Assembly: GCA_900315805.1 (NCBI GenBank)
Contig: ONAN01000015.1
Location: 1 to 42,612, forward strand
Source of the DNA: an uncultured Selenomonadales bacterium
Lineage (GTDB): Bacteria; Bacillota; Negativicutes; Acidaminococcales; Acidaminococcaceae
Direction of reading: 5' to 3'
DNA: 42,612 nt
Shown piece by piece: positions 26,121 to 37,355 of the stretch (position 1 is the first letter of the stretch; each line of letters begins with the position of its first letter). The notes below the pieces were generated by a model, which was not told where the DNA came from, made no database searches, and saw only the letters and a program-made list of their open reading frames with translations. Both the position numbers and the translations under genes were made by a program.

Positions 26121-26903
26121 TCACTGGTTGCTGCCCTGCAGGCCCGCCGAAACACGGAGTCCTTTCAGGGAACCGTAGACATTGTTGAAGACACAATCCG
26201 TCAGCTCCACCTGGGAGGATACCATCCACAGGAGGGGCAGGTTCGTACTTGTGTCCTTGAAGGTGGTGCGCAGGCAGCGCAGGCCCGTGGAGTTGCTGGC
26301 GGAAATCAGGCCGTAGGTACAGTCGCGGATCACGCTGTCGTATACGGTGATGCCGTTGCAGTTCCGGGCTTCGTACCCGTATGTACCGCAGCCGTACAGG
26401 TCGGCATTCCGGATTTCCACACCGGACGTTTCGGCGAAGTTGAGGACGGCGCCGCTGCAGTAGCCTTTTCCCTGAACGTGGCCGGCGCGGAGGTTGGCGA
26501 GCTGCAGTCCGTGGCAGTTCCGGAAATTCAGGACGGGCTCGTACCGGTCTTCCTGCACGATTTCCGCCGTCACGGAAGCGGTATCACGCCCGCGGATGGC
26601 CAGGTTCCGGAACCCGCAGATTTCCAGTCCATAGTCCCGGTACAGGCCGGCCGGGCTGAGTTCGTTGTAGCCAAAGGGATGGATCAGCTTTTGCGCCCCA
26701 TTGCCCCGCTCCCATTCCGAAATGTTGTACCGTCCCGGTGCCAGCACGATTTCCGTATCGTCCGCCAAGGCCTCCATCAGTTCGTATACATTATTGACGA
26801 AAACCGTCTTCCCGGCCGCCGAGCCCGTATGCGGCAGCAGCAGGACCAGCGCCGCCAGCAGGAAGGCCAGCCACCGGCATCCGGTTTTACAGGTCTTGTC
26901 CAT
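26121..26903 (-). CDS. exported right-handed beta-helix protein (NosD/pectate-lyase-like fold)
   Basis: About 260 residues. A signal peptide (WLAFLLAALVLLLPHTGSAA) is followed by repeated short strands with Asn/Gly/Val ladders: LAIRGRDTASVTAEIV, CHGLQLANLRAGHV, SGVEIRNADLYGCG, NGITVYDSVIRDC, STGLRCLRTTFKD, and VELTDCVFNNVYG. These match a parallel beta-helix, as in pectate lyases and NosD-type proteins. Pectate-lyase catalytic residues cannot be identified, so enzymatic activity is unknown. The second ATG (26903) is chosen because AAGGAGGG directly abuts the first (26909). It is the first gene of a two-gene operon with the 5'-nucleotidase. Confidence 0.75.
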   Translation of the reverse strand: MDKTCKTGCRWLAFLLAALVLLLPHTGSAAGKTVFVNNVYELMEALADDTEIVLAPGRYNISEWERGNGAQKLIHPFGYNELSPAGLYRDYGLEICGFRNLAIRGRDTASVTAEIVQEDRYEPVLNFRNCHGLQLANLRAGHVQGKGYCSGAVLNFAETSGVEIRNADLYGCGTYGYEARNCNGITVYDSVIRDCTYGLISASNSTGLRCLRTTFKDTSTNLPLLWMVSSQVELTDCVFNNVYGSLKGLRVSAGLQGSNQ

Positions 26904-26946
26904 CTTCATCCCTCCTTGTGTCTGTTGTGAAGTCCCCCGCGTCCTT

Positions 26947-26975
26947 CCCGCCGGGCGTCCCTTGTGCCCGGCGGG
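26947..26975 (-). promoter_or_regulatory. GC-rich hairpin in the 5' leader of the beta-helix gene
   Basis: CCCGCCGGGC (26947-26956) and GCCCGGCGGG (26966-26975) form a perfect 10-bp stem with a 9-base loop, within the roughly 110-base leader. No T-run follows on the minus strand, so it is not an ordinary terminator. It may stabilise the mRNA or slow translation. Confidence 0.6.
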
Positions 26976-27022
26976 TGTAAAAAAACAGGGAAAAGTATTC
27001 CTGATTGCTTTTCTGCATCTTC

Positions 27023-27067
27023 ATTATAGCGGAAAAGGATTCCCTGCCGTCCTAAGGAATCCCTCAG
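27023..27067 (-). promoter_or_regulatory. operator-promoter B of the beta-helix / 5'-nucleotidase operon
   Basis: On the minus strand a perfect -10 TATAAT (27028-27023) is preceded by the palindrome CTGAGGGATTCCTTAG (complement of 27052-27067) with the same 23-base gap as at 19044-19088. Again no -35 is visible. The flanks GCTA(T/C)AATGAA and ACTGAGG(A/G)ATTCCTTAGG are shared. Confidence 0.75.
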
Positions 27068-27111
27068 TTTTTTCGACAATGCTGGGTTTGAAGAAGCAGC
27101 ATACCATATCC

Positions 27112-27169
27112 CCCATTTTTAATACGTGTCGAAAAAATACGTATTTTCGCAATACGTATGAAAAACGGG
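27112..27169. repeat. palindromic dispersed repeat, copy 2
   Basis: A near-perfect 58-base palindrome from CCCATTTTT to AAAAACGGG. Its core is AAAATACGTATTTT, and the flanking AATACGTGT and AATACGTAT units are spaced 15 bases apart. Copy 1 is at 4142-4200, in the same orientation and followed by the same CGGGATTT. It lies between operator-promoter B and the terminator of the DUF1667 operon, in DNA without a gene. Confidence 0.8.
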
Positions 27170-27252
27170 ATTTTTATTATTTTGCATCCTCTTCCCATTC
27201 TTGGGTAGTTCCGTTTCCCCGTGTACGGCGGGGGCCGGGGCGGAAAGAACCT

Positions 27253-27295
27253 AAAAAAAGCTTGGAATCCCTCCGCAAAGGGTTCCAAGCTTTTT
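27253..27295 (-). terminator. terminator of the GlpA-like/DUF1667 operon
   Basis: AGCTTGGAA-T-CCC and GGGTTCCAAGCT form a 12-bp stem with one bulge and an 8-base loop, with seven A on the plus strand (27253-27259) giving a T-run on the minus strand. It lies about 25 bases after the DUF1667 stop. Confidence 0.85.
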
Positions 27296-27320
27296 ATCCG
27301 GAAATAGGGCGGATTTTACC

Positions 27321-27692
27321 TTACGGGACCACTTTTCCCATGGCCCGGCTGGCGACGATGTCGACGCCGAGGTCCAGGATATCGGGCACGACGACCTGGC
27401 CGGCCTGTACGGGGGCTTCCACTTCCACCTGGCGCAGGAAGCGGATGCAGTCCGCGACTTTGCCTTTGGGCAGCACGTCGGCCGAGACGACGGGGAGCAG
27501 GGGCAGCAAGGCGCCTTGGATGCGGACCGTCGTGGTCAGCATGCGTTTGGGGTCCGTCACTTCCTGTTCCGCGTATTTGGCGCCGCGGGGACAGGTGTTG
27601 CCCGTGACGCTCACGAATTTACCGTGTTCCATGGTGACTGTCAGTTCGCAGCCCATGGGGCACATGATGCAGTTCATCACTTTCGTTTCCAT
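27321..27692 (-). CDS. DUF1667 Fe-S-type small protein of the GlpA-like operon
   Basis: 123 residues. The N-terminus has two cysteine pairs, CIMCPMGCEL (C8, C11, C15) and NTCPRG (C34), likely a metal or Fe-S site. Continuing sequence such as VTDPKRMLTTTVRIQG is typical of DUF1667. In Firmicutes this family stands beside GlpA-like dehydrogenases and FAD/NAD oxidoreductases, as here, and is presumed to be a subunit of that complex. The ATG has TAAGGAGGAG. Eleven bases separate it from the preceding gene, and a terminator follows. Confidence 0.85.
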   Translation of the reverse strand: METKVMNCIMCPMGCELTVTMEHGKFVSVTGNTCPRGAKYAEQEVTDPKRMLTTTVRIQGALLPLLPVVSADVLPKGKVADCIRFLRQVEVEAPVQAGQVVVPDILDLGVDIVASRAMGKVVP

Positions 27693-27703
27693 GTCGCTCC
27701 TCC

Positions 27704-28969
27704 TTAATCGGCCTTCAGTCCTACCGTGATTTCGTCCTTCATGATCGCGGTCTTATCCGCCGGAATGTCCAGGGTGATCATCTCACTCGGTTTGACGACA
27801 GGGAAGAGGCGTTTTACGAGGACTTCGCCGCCGCATTTCACTTCGAGGGTGACTTTGCGGGCCGGGGCGCCGACGCGCATGAAGAGGCGCGTGGCTTCGC
27901 CTTCCCGGGGAAGGTGGAGGACCTGGGGTACGCAGGTGCGCACGCCGTCGACAGGTTTGACGGCGACGGTGCTGACGACGGGTTCCAGTCTGCCCTGGGC
28001 ATCGAGGGCGGCGAATTTGCCGGCAATGTCGGCTTCATCGGACACAAAGTCCACCAGGTCATGCACATGGACCACGTTGCCGGCGGCGTAGATGCCGGGC
28101 AGGCTGGTCTGGCGGTGCTGGTCGACTTTCGGGCCGTTCGTGAAGGGGGCGATTTCGACCCCGGCGGCACGGGACAGCTCGTTTTCCGGGATGAGGCCCA
28201 CGGACAGGAGCAGGGTATCGCAGTCGATATCGAATTCCGTGCCCGGGATAGGACGCATCCTGGCATCCACTTTGGCGACCGTGACGCCTTCCACGCGGTC
28301 GCGGCCCTTGATCTTCAGGATGGTGTGGGACAGGTACAGGGGAATGTCGAAATCATAGAGGCACTGGACCATGTTGCGGGTCAGGCCGTTGGAATAGGGG
28401 CAGATTTCGCAGACCGCCTGGACCTTGCAGCCTTCCAGGGTCATGCGGCGGGCCATGATGAGGCCGATGTCGCCGCTGCCCAGGATGACGATCTTCTTGC
28501 CGGGCAGGTAGCCTTCCATGTTGACCATGCGCTGGGCCGCGCCGGCCGTGAAGACGCCGGCAGGCCGTTCGCCGGCCGTGCGGATGGCGCCGCGGGTACG
28601 TTCGCGGCAGCCCATGGTGAGGATGACCGTCCTGCCCCGGACCGTGAAGAGGCCCTGTTGCGGGTTGACGGCGGTCACCACCTTGTCCTGCGAAACGTCG
28701 AGGACCATGGTGTCGGTCATGGTCTCGATTTCCGGTTTGTCCTTGACCAGGTCGATGCAGCGGCCGGCGTAGCCCGGGCCCGTCAGTTCCGCATGGAAAT
28801 GGTGCAGGCCGAAGCCGTTGTGGATGCACTGCTGCAGGATGCCGCCCAGTTCGCGGTCCCGTTCGAGGACGAGGATCTTCTTCGCGCCGTTGCGGTACGC
28901 GGAGTACGCGGCGGACAGGCCGCCGGGGCCGCCGCCCACGATTACTACATCATACATTTCCATCATCAT
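27704..28969 (-). CDS. FAD/NAD(P)-dependent oxidoreductase of the GlpA-like operon
   Basis: 421 residues, cytoplasmic. An N-terminal FAD-binding fold (DVVIVGGGPGGLSAAYSAYR), a second nucleotide-binding fold (KIVILGSGDIGLIMARRM), and GIYAAGNVVHVHDLVD for the FAD ribityl region. No redox-active CxxC as in thioredoxin reductases is evident. Related proteins form the middle subunit of GlpA-like/oxidoreductase/DUF1667 complexes, thought to move electrons from a hydroxyacid or glycerol-3-phosphate to a carrier. Several ATGs occur in a row (28969, 28966, 28963); the first overlaps the upstream stop by 4 bases and follows GGGGGC. The exact physiological donor and acceptor are unknown. Confidence 0.8.
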   Translation of the reverse strand: MMMEMYDVVIVGGGPGGLSAAYSAYRNGAKKILVLERDRELGGILQQCIHNGFGLHHFHAELTGPGYAGRCIDLVKDKPEIETMTDTMVLDVSQDKVVTAVNPQQGLFTVRGRTVILTMGCRERTRGAIRTAGERPAGVFTAGAAQRMVNMEGYLPGKKIVILGSGDIGLIMARRMTLEGCKVQAVCEICPYSNGLTRNMVQCLYDFDIPLYLSHTILKIKGRDRVEGVTVAKVDARMRPIPGTEFDIDCDTLLLSVGLIPENELSRAAGVEIAPFTNGPKVDQHRQTSLPGIYAAGNVVHVHDLVDFVSDEADIAGKFAALDAQGRLEPVVSTVAVKPVDGVRTCVPQVLHLPREGEATRLFMRVGAPARKVTLEVKCGGEVLVKRLFPVVKPSEMITLDIPADKTAIMKDEITVGLKAD

Positions 28970-30432
28970 TTGCCCCCTTCCGTTCCGCCGCCCGTGAATT
29001 TGTCATAGTAGAGATGCGAAGCGGCCCGTTCCTTGACGATGGAGGAGACGGGGACCTGCAGCTCCCGCGCCAGGATCTGCACGACACGGGGTCCGCAGAA
29101 GCCGCCCTGGCAGCGGCCCATGCCGGCGCGGGTACGGCGTTTGACGCCGTCGACGGTGCGGGCACCGACAGGTTCATGGATGGCGGCGACGATTTCGCCT
29201 TCCGTCACGGTCTCACAGCGGCAGATGACGCGGCCGTAAAGGGCGTTGCCGGCGATGACCGCCTTTTTTTCGGAAGCGGACATCTTGTTGAAGGCCTTTT
29301 TCCGGGGCAGGCGGCCGTTCCAGTTGCATTTTTTGCGCAGGGCCATTTCCTTGCCGAGGGCTTCGACCAGCACTTCGGCAATGGCCGGTGCCGCGGACAG
29401 GCCCGGCGACTGGGTGCCGGCGGCGTTCAAAAAGCCGGGGACGGGGGAGGCGCCGAGGACGAAGTCCCCCGTGCTGGATACGGCGCGCAGGCCGGCGAAT
29501 TCCGTAATGGCGGCGCCCAGGGGCAGGTTCGGCACGAGTTTGCGGGCGCCGGCGATGATTTCCTCCATACCGGCCGGCGTGACGGCCGTGTCTTCCTTGT
29601 CGTCCTGGTCGTTGGCGTTGGGACCGATGAAGGTGTTGCCGTGCGTCGTAGTGCAGACCAGGATGCCTTTGGAGGTCCTGGTCGGGCAGGGGAACACGAT
29701 GCCCCAGACCAGGTCCGGCGCGGCGGTCTTGTCGAACAAGATGTATTCGCCTTTGCGGGGCGTAATGGTGAAGGAATCGTCACCGGCCAGGCGGGCGACC
29801 TTGTCCGCATAGACGCCGGCGGCGTTGATGACGAAGCGGGTCTTGATGGCCCCCTTCGTGGTGTTGACGATGGTGACGCGGCCATCTTCCTTGACAAAGC
29901 CTGTCACGGCGCAGTCCCGGAGGACCTGGGCGCCGTTCTGGACGGCGCACTGGGCGAAGGCGATGGCGGCGCCGAAGGGCCACATGACGCCGGCCGTGGG
30001 AGCCCACAGGGCGGCTTTGGTGGTCGTCAGGTTCGGTTCCTTTTCCCGCACCTCGTCGCCCGTCAGGATTTCCAGGCCCGGCACGCCGTTCGCTTTGCCG
30101 CGTTCGAGCAGGACACCGAGCTGTTCCACCTGTTCGTCCGTGACGGCGCAGACAAGGCTGCCGCACCATTTGATGTCCAGGTCCAGGTCGTCCTGGAGTT
30201 CATGGTAGAGCGCGTTGCCGCGCACGTTCGTTTTTGCTTTCCAGCTCCCCGCAGGGGCATCGAAACCGGCGTGGCAGACCGCGCTGTTGGCTTTCGTCGT
30301 GCCGATGGACAGGTCCGGTTCCTTTTCCACCAGCAGGCAGCGCAGGTCGTACTTGGACAACTCGCGCAGGATGGCTGTGCCCACAATGCCGCCGCCGATG
30401 ACCACTACATCTGTTTCTCTGAAAAATTCCAT
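28966..30432 (-). CDS. glpA: GlpA-like FAD-dependent dehydrogenase with C-terminal BFD-type [2Fe-2S] domain
   Basis: 488 residues from the ATG at 30432, preceded by AGAGGAAAAGG. The N-terminal DAO fold has VVVIGGGIVGTAILRELSKYD and GTTKANSAVCHAGFDAP, a signature shared with glycerol-3-phosphate dehydrogenases. The C-terminal ~90 residues hold four cysteines in the BFD-like pattern CRC...GMGRCQGGFCGPRV, expected to bind [2Fe-2S]. This arrangement matches GlpA of anaerobic G3P dehydrogenase and the paralogues found with DUF1667 proteins. True G3P activity is likely but not proved: no glpK, glpF or glpT is visible here. First gene of a three-gene operon; the promoter is not clear. Confidence 0.8.
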   Translation of the reverse strand: MEFFRETDVVVIGGGIVGTAILRELSKYDLRCLLVEKEPDLSIGTTKANSAVCHAGFDAPAGSWKAKTNVRGNALYHELQDDLDLDIKWCGSLVCAVTDEQVEQLGVLLERGKANGVPGLEILTGDEVREKEPNLTTTKAALWAPTAGVMWPFGAAIAFAQCAVQNGAQVLRDCAVTGFVKEDGRVTIVNTTKGAIKTRFVINAAGVYADKVARLAGDDSFTITPRKGEYILFDKTAAPDLVWGIVFPCPTRTSKGILVCTTTHGNTFIGPNANDQDDKEDTAVTPAGMEEIIAGARKLVPNLPLGAAITEFAGLRAVSSTGDFVLGASPVPGFLNAAGTQSPGLSAAPAIAEVLVEALGKEMALRKKCNWNGRLPRKKAFNKMSASEKKAVIAGNALYGRVICRCETVTEGEIVAAIHEPVGARTVDGVKRRTRAGMGRCQGGFCGPRVVQILARELQVPVSSIVKERAASHLYYDKFTGGGTEGGK

Positions 30433-30476
30433 TGCCTTTTCCTCTTTTTCTGGCTGTCTCTCTCTATGCCTTTTTT

Positions 30477-30496
30477 CCGGCACCGGCCGGTGCCGG
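30477..30496. repeat. perfect 20-base palindrome between gyrA and the GlpA-like gene
   Basis: CCGGCACCGGCCGGTGCCGG, next to six T on the plus strand. On the minus strand the T-run would lie before the stem, so it is not a proper terminator for gyrA. It could be an operator or a weak hairpin. Confidence 0.6.
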
Positions 30497-30510
30497 GGAG
30501 GGGACGACGG

Positions 30511-33063
30511 TCAGTCGTTCCCGCTTTCTTCCGGCGCCGCCGGGGCTTTGCCGGCTTCGCCGCCCATGATCTTCTCTTCCGGTTCGACCGTGGCAATGCC
30601 CGTGACCTTGTCGCCTTCGTTCAGGGAGATGGCTTTCACGCCCTGGGTGTTGCGGCCGATCTGGGAAATGTCGCTGACGCCGGTCACCATGATGATGCCG
30701 CTGGCCGTGATGATATACAGCTCGTCCTCCGGATGGACGATGGCCATGCCGGCCACATCGCCCGTCTTATCGGTCAGGTTGTAGTTGATGCGGCCCTTGC
30801 CGCCGCGGATCTGTTTCGTATATTCTTCCAGGCGGGTGCGTTTGGCCATGCCGTTTTCCGTGATGGTCAGGACTTCGGCCGCCGGATCCGTAATGGTATC
30901 CATGGCGACGACTTCGTCCTTGCGGTTCAGCAGGATGCCGCGCACGCCGTGGGCCGGACGGCCCATTTCGCGCACGTCGGTCTCGCCGAAGTGGATGGCC
31001 AGGCCGCCGCGGGTCGCCATGAGGATTTCACTGTTGCCGTCGGTCATGCGCACGCTGATGAGCTCTTCGCCCTCGTCCAGCGCCATGGCCCGCATGCCGC
31101 TCTTGCGCACCGACGTGAAGGCGGACAGTTTCGTCTTCTTGACGGTGCCTTTGTTCGTGGCCATGAACAGGTACTTGCCTTCTTCGAAGTCGGCCGTGTT
31201 GATGACCGCCGTGATCTTTTCACCGGGGCTCAGCTGCAGCACGTTCACGATGGCCGTGCCTTTGGCCTGGCGGCTGGCTTCGGGGATTTCGTAACCCGGC
31301 AGGGTGTAGACCTGGCCCATATTCGTGAAGAACAGGATATGGTTGTGGGTCCGCGCCAGGAACAGGTACTTGGCGAAATCGTCTTCCTTCTTGCCGCTGC
31401 CGCCCAGCTTGCCCACGCCGCCGCGTTTCTGCTTGCGGAAGTTGTCCGGCGTCTGGCGTTTGATATAGCCCTGGTTGCTCAGGGTGACGACGATCTCTTC
31501 GTCGGGGATCAGGTCCTTCACGTTGAGGTCGCCCGGGTCGTTCTGGATTTCCGTGCGGCGGTCGTCGCCGAACTTGTCGGCCTTTTCCTGCAGGTCCTGG
31601 CGGATGATGTCCAGTACCTTGCTTTCGTCCTTCAGGACGCCTTCCAGGTAATCGATGGTCTGCAGCAGGTCGACGTATTCGTCGTCGATCTTCTGGCGTT
31701 CCAGTCCGGTCAGGCGCTGCAGGCGCATATCCAGGATGGCCTGGGCCTGGCGGTCCGTCAACCCGAATTTTTCCATCAACGCGGCCTTGGCCACATCGGC
31801 GTTGGCGCTGTTGCGGATGGTATGGATGACTTCGTCCAGGTGGTCCAGGGCGATGCGCAGTCCTTCCAGGATATGGGCGCGGTCCTTGGCCTTGGCCAGG
31901 TCGAAGCGCGTCCGGCGCGTCACGACGTCTTTCTGGTGTTCCAGGAAATACTGGAGGATCTGCTTGAGCGTCAGGATGCGGGGCTTGTTGTCCACCAGGG
32001 CCAGCATGATGATGCCGAAGGAATCGCGCAGCTGCGTGTGCAGGTACAGGTTGTTCAGCATCACGTTGGGCACCACGTCGGAGCGCAGCTCGATGACGAT
32101 GCGCATGCCGCGGCGGTCCGATTCGTCGCGCAAATCCGTAATGCCGTCGATGACGCCGTCCTTGACCAGCTGGGCGATGCTTTCCAGCAGCCGCGCCTTG
32201 TTCACCTGGTAGGGGATTTCCGTCACGACGATGCGGTGCTTGCCCTTCGCCATGTCCTCGATTTCGCAGCGGGCCTGCACCTTCACGATGCCGCGGCCCG
32301 TGTTGTAGGCCTCGCGGATGCCCGAGCGGCCCAGAATGATGCCGCCCGTCGGGAAGTCCGGGCCCTTGATGGCGCTCATCAGTTCATCCGTCGTCACGTC
32401 GGGATTGTCGATGAGCAGCTTCAGGCCGTTCACGACCTCGCGCAGGTTGTGCGGCGGAATGTTCGTCGCCATGCCGACGGCGATGCCTGCCGACCCGTTG
32501 ATCAGCAGTTCCGGCACCTTGGCCGGCAGCACGGACGGTTCCTTGAGGGATTCATCGTAGTTCGGCACGAAATCGACCGTTTCCTTGTCGATGTCCTCCA
32601 GCATGGCCTCGGCCATCTTCGTCATGCGCACTTCCGTATAACGCATGGCCGCGGGGCTGTCGCCATCGACGCTGCCGAAGTTGCCGTGGCCGTCGACGAG
32701 CAGATAGCGCGTGTTGAAATCCTGGGCCAGGCGCACCGTGGCGTCGTACACGGACGAATCGCCGTGGGGATGATATTTACCTAATACTTCGCCGACGATA
32801 CGGGCCGATTTCTTGTACGGCCGGTTCGACGTCATGCCTGCTTCCTGCATCGCATACAGGATACGGCGGTGAACCGGCTTCAGGCCGTCGCGCACGTCCG
32901 GCAGGGCACGCTGCACAATGACGCTCATGGCGTAATTGATGTACGAGTCCTTCATCTTGTTGGTCAGGTCGACGTCCTCGATTTTACCGCTTTCGGCGAT
33001 ATACCCGTCGTCGTTGACCAACTCTTCCGAAGTCTCCTTCGGATCTTTCGTATTGTCGTCCAC
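30511..33063 (-). CDS. gyrA: DNA gyrase subunit A
   Basis: 850 residues. It breaks and rejoins DNA in the A2B2 gyrase that introduces negative supercoils. The catalytic tyrosine is Y142 in [10 protein letters not shown]. The quinolone region reads [15 protein letters not shown], with serine at the position equivalent to E. coli S83 and aspartate at D87, so no classic resistance substitution is visible. The C-terminal beta-propeller carries the GyrA box QKRGGVG and later blades. The C-terminus is short and acidic. The start is GTG at 33063, preceded by GAGGTG. Two small genes separate it from gyrB; the order matches other Negativicutes origin regions. Confidence 0.98.
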   Translation of the reverse strand: MDDNTKDPKETSEELVNDDGYIAESGKIEDVDLTNKMKDSYINYAMSVIVQRALPDVRDGLKPVHRRILYAMQEAGMTSNRPYKKSARIVGEVLGKYHPHGDSSVYDATVRLAQDFNTRYLLVDGHGNFGSVDGDSPAAMRYTEVRMTKMAEAMLEDIDKETVDFVPNYDESLKEPSVLPAKVPELLINGSAGIAVGMATNIPPHNLREVVNGLKLLIDNPDVTTDELMSAIKGPDFPTGGIILGRSGIREAYNTGRGIVKVQARCEIEDMAKGKHRIVVTEIPYQVNKARLLESIAQLVKDGVIDGITDLRDESDRRGMRIVIELRSDVVPNVMLNNLYLHTQLRDSFGIIMLALVDNKPRILTLKQILQYFLEHQKDVVTRRTRFDLAKAKDRAHILEGLRIALDHLDEVIHTIRNSANADVAKAALMEKFGLTDRQAQAILDMRLQRLTGLERQKIDDEYVDLLQTIDYLEGVLKDESKVLDIIRQDLQEKADKFGDDRRTEIQNDPGDLNVKDLIPDEEIVVTLSNQGYIKRQTPDNFRKQKRGGVGKLGGSGKKEDDFAKYLFLARTHNHILFFTNMGQVYTLPGYEIPEASRQAKGTAIVNVLQLSPGEKITAVINTADFEEGKYLFMATNKGTVKKTKLSAFTSVRKSGMRAMALDEGEELISVRMTDGNSEILMATRGGLAIHFGETDVREMGRPAHGVRGILLNRKDEVVAMDTITDPAAEVLTITENGMAKRTRLEEYTKQIRGGKGRINYNLTDKTGDVAGMAIVHPEDELYIITASGIIMVTGVSDISQIGRNTQGVKAISLNEGDKVTGIATVEPEEKIMGGEAGKAPAAPEESGND

Positions 33064-33133
33064 TTTAACACCTCATTGTCTCAATACATTGGCGGCCCGA
33101 TGTAGCCCAATACATCGTCCGCAAACTTCCGCG

Positions 33134-33871
33134 TCAGCCCGCGATATAGAACACGGTCATGCCCGTGTGGCACGTGAGGCGCACGCGGGGCATTTCCTTT
33201 TCCAGTTCGGCGTCGCTCATGACGTTGCTGACGGAATAGGGGATGTCGCGGAAGAGGATTTTCTGGTCCAGGGGCCATTTCACGCCTTCGAGGCTCACCA
33301 TGGTCTCGTCCGTGAAGGGGAGCAGCGAGACGGCCACCGGCGATTCGCCTTCGGGCGGGTAGAAGGACACGGTCGTGCCGGCCGGGACGAAGACGCAGAT
33401 TTCGCGTTCGTCGGCCAGGACCATGGCCTGTTTCTGGTGCAGGGCCTGGGCGCCGATGGACTGGAAGGCGCTGAACAGGTGGTCGAAGCGGCCGCCGAAG
33501 ACGCCCGAAAAGACCCAGAACTTGTCGTCGTCCATCTGCTCCAACAAAAGCTGCAGGTCCGTGTAATCCTTGTCGCGGGGGTAGTCCCTCGTGAGGCCGG
33601 CCTTGCGGGCCGCTTCCCACGATTCCTTTTCGGCGCTGTCGCCGTCGCCCACGACGAGGGACGGCACCGTGTCCGCGTCGGCCAGGTAATCCAGGCCCCG
33701 GTCCGCCGCCACGACGGTCGTGTTATGGGGCAGGGACTTGAGTACCTGTTTCAGCCATTCCCGGGCCGGTTTGCGGCCGCCGGCCACGGCGAATACGACA
33801 TCTTCCGGTACCGCTTCCGGGGATTCGGCCTGAAAGGTGACCGTACCCTGGGGAAATTTCAATGTGTCCAT
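33134..33871 (-). CDS. thiN: thiamine pyrophosphokinase
   Basis: 245 residues. Makes thiamine diphosphate from thiamine and ATP in the cytoplasm. Family motifs are VVAADRGLDYL (53-63), VVGDGDS (73-79; usually GDFDS), DKDYTDLQLLLE (100-111), VFGGRFDHLFSAF (124-136) and, at the C-terminal TPK domain, DIPYSVSNV. The ATG has GAGGG upstream. It sits in the gyrB-gyrA interval with an uncharacterised gene, probably co-transcribed; there is no known functional link to gyrase. Confidence 0.9.
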   Translation of the reverse strand: MDTLKFPQGTVTFQAESPEAVPEDVVFAVAGGRKPAREWLKQVLKSLPHNTTVVAADRGLDYLADADTVPSLVVGDGDSAEKESWEAARKAGLTRDYPRDKDYTDLQLLLEQMDDDKFWVFSGVFGGRFDHLFSAFQSIGAQALHQKQAMVLADEREICVFVPAGTTVSFYPPEGESPVAVSLLPFTDETMVSLEGVKWPLDQKILFRDIPYSVSNVMSDAELEKEMPRVRLTCHTGMTVFYIAG

Positions 33872-33880
33872 GGCAATCCC

Positions 33881-34189
33881 TCACTTTTTATGTTTGGACG
33901 GCGCCGGGGTCAGGGTGATGGTCATGCCGTCCCGGACGACCTTCCAGTCGACGTCGCCGCCCTTTTCGCGGAGCCATTCCATGCTCACTTCGAGGAGGCA
34001 GCGGTTCAGTTTTTCCTGTGCTTCCGGCGGGAGCATCATCTTCGCTTCCGCTTCCTTCTTCAACTCGCGCGGCGTGCGGCGGATGCGGCGGTGTTCGCTG
34101 TCATCGGTCAGCACGGCCGTTTCGAAGGATTCTTCTTCCGACCAGCCGCGCAGCATGTCGGCGTCGGACAAATTCTTTTTGATTTTCAC
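33881..34189 (-). CDS. small hypothetical protein between gyrB and thiN
   Basis: 102 residues starting with GTG, with AAGGAG at correct spacing; 15 bases after gyrB and 9 bases before thiN, so part of the operon. Very charged: basic residues at both ends and in RRIRRTPRELKKEAEAK, an acidic segment (WSEEESFETAVLTDDSE), no membrane helix and no cysteine motif. Residues about 50-95 look like a helix followed by a short strand. I do not recognise a family. Confidence 0.7.
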   Translation of the reverse strand: MKIKKNLSDADMLRGWSEEESFETAVLTDDSEHRRIRRTPRELKKEAEAKMMLPPEAQEKLNRCLLEVSMEWLREKGGDVDWKVVRDGMTITLTPAPSKHKK

Positions 34190-34204
34190 GGTATGCTCCT
34201 TTTC

Positions 34205-36491
<2,287 letters not shown>

Positions 36492-37355
36492 TCTTGTTCT
36501 TCCCTTTCAGATAGGCCAGCACATCGCCCTGTTCCTGTTCCGAAATCAGGTCCAGGGGCCGGTGGCATTTGAGCTGCACGGCGATGCGCTTTTCTTCGGC
36601 CGTCGCGACGCCGTTGCGCACCCGCTCGAAAAAGTAGTTGTCCACATCCTTTTTCACGGAGCGGAACGTGATTTCGTCGCAGGGCACGAAGGCGCCCACT
36701 TCTTCGGCGCGGCGCACCCAGGGGCGCCGCCGGATGATCTGCCACAAGGCCCGTTCCTGGTGGACGCGGTATTCCCGCTCGCAGGACGGGCACACCGTCG
36801 CCGTACTATCCAGGTAGGCCCCGCAGCGCGGACATTTGCGGAGCTGTCCGGCCTGGTACATCTTTTCCAACTGGGCCTGCCGGCAGGCGGCTTCGAAAAT
36901 GCGGGGACGCAGGTCCTCGTTCCGGATGGGCGGCAGGCTTTGCCGGATCCGTTCCTTTTCCGCGTCCGTCAGGGGCGGCAGTTCGCGCTTGGGCGGCGGC
37001 GCGGCGGCCTGTTTTGTACGCCGGCGCACGGTCCCGATATGGAAATGGATGTCCTTGACCGCTTTGGCCGGCAGCAGTTTGGCGATGCGGCCCAGGATTT
37101 CCTTTTTGAGCATGGTCAGTTCGCTGGCCCACACGGCGCCGTCCACATTGACGAACAGCCGGGAGCGCGCGATGAGGGCGGGCTGGCAGTGGCGGGCGTT
37201 GATGTCCCCCACGATTTCCGTCCAGTGCGTGTGCAGTTTATACAGCGCGTACTTGTCTTTTTGGTGGCTCCGGTACATAATCTTGCGCAACGTGGCGTCC
37301 ACATGCCCGGCCAGGGGCTGTTCCACGTCTTCCAGTGTTTTTCGCATGCGCATGA

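Noticed and set aside
30477..30496. Terminator after gyrA
   Set aside because: The T-run is on the wrong side of the stem for the minus strand, so the palindrome cannot be an ordinary gyrA terminator.
32740..32770. Quinolone-resistance change in gyrA
   Set aside because: The positions equivalent to S83 and D87 are still serine and aspartate.
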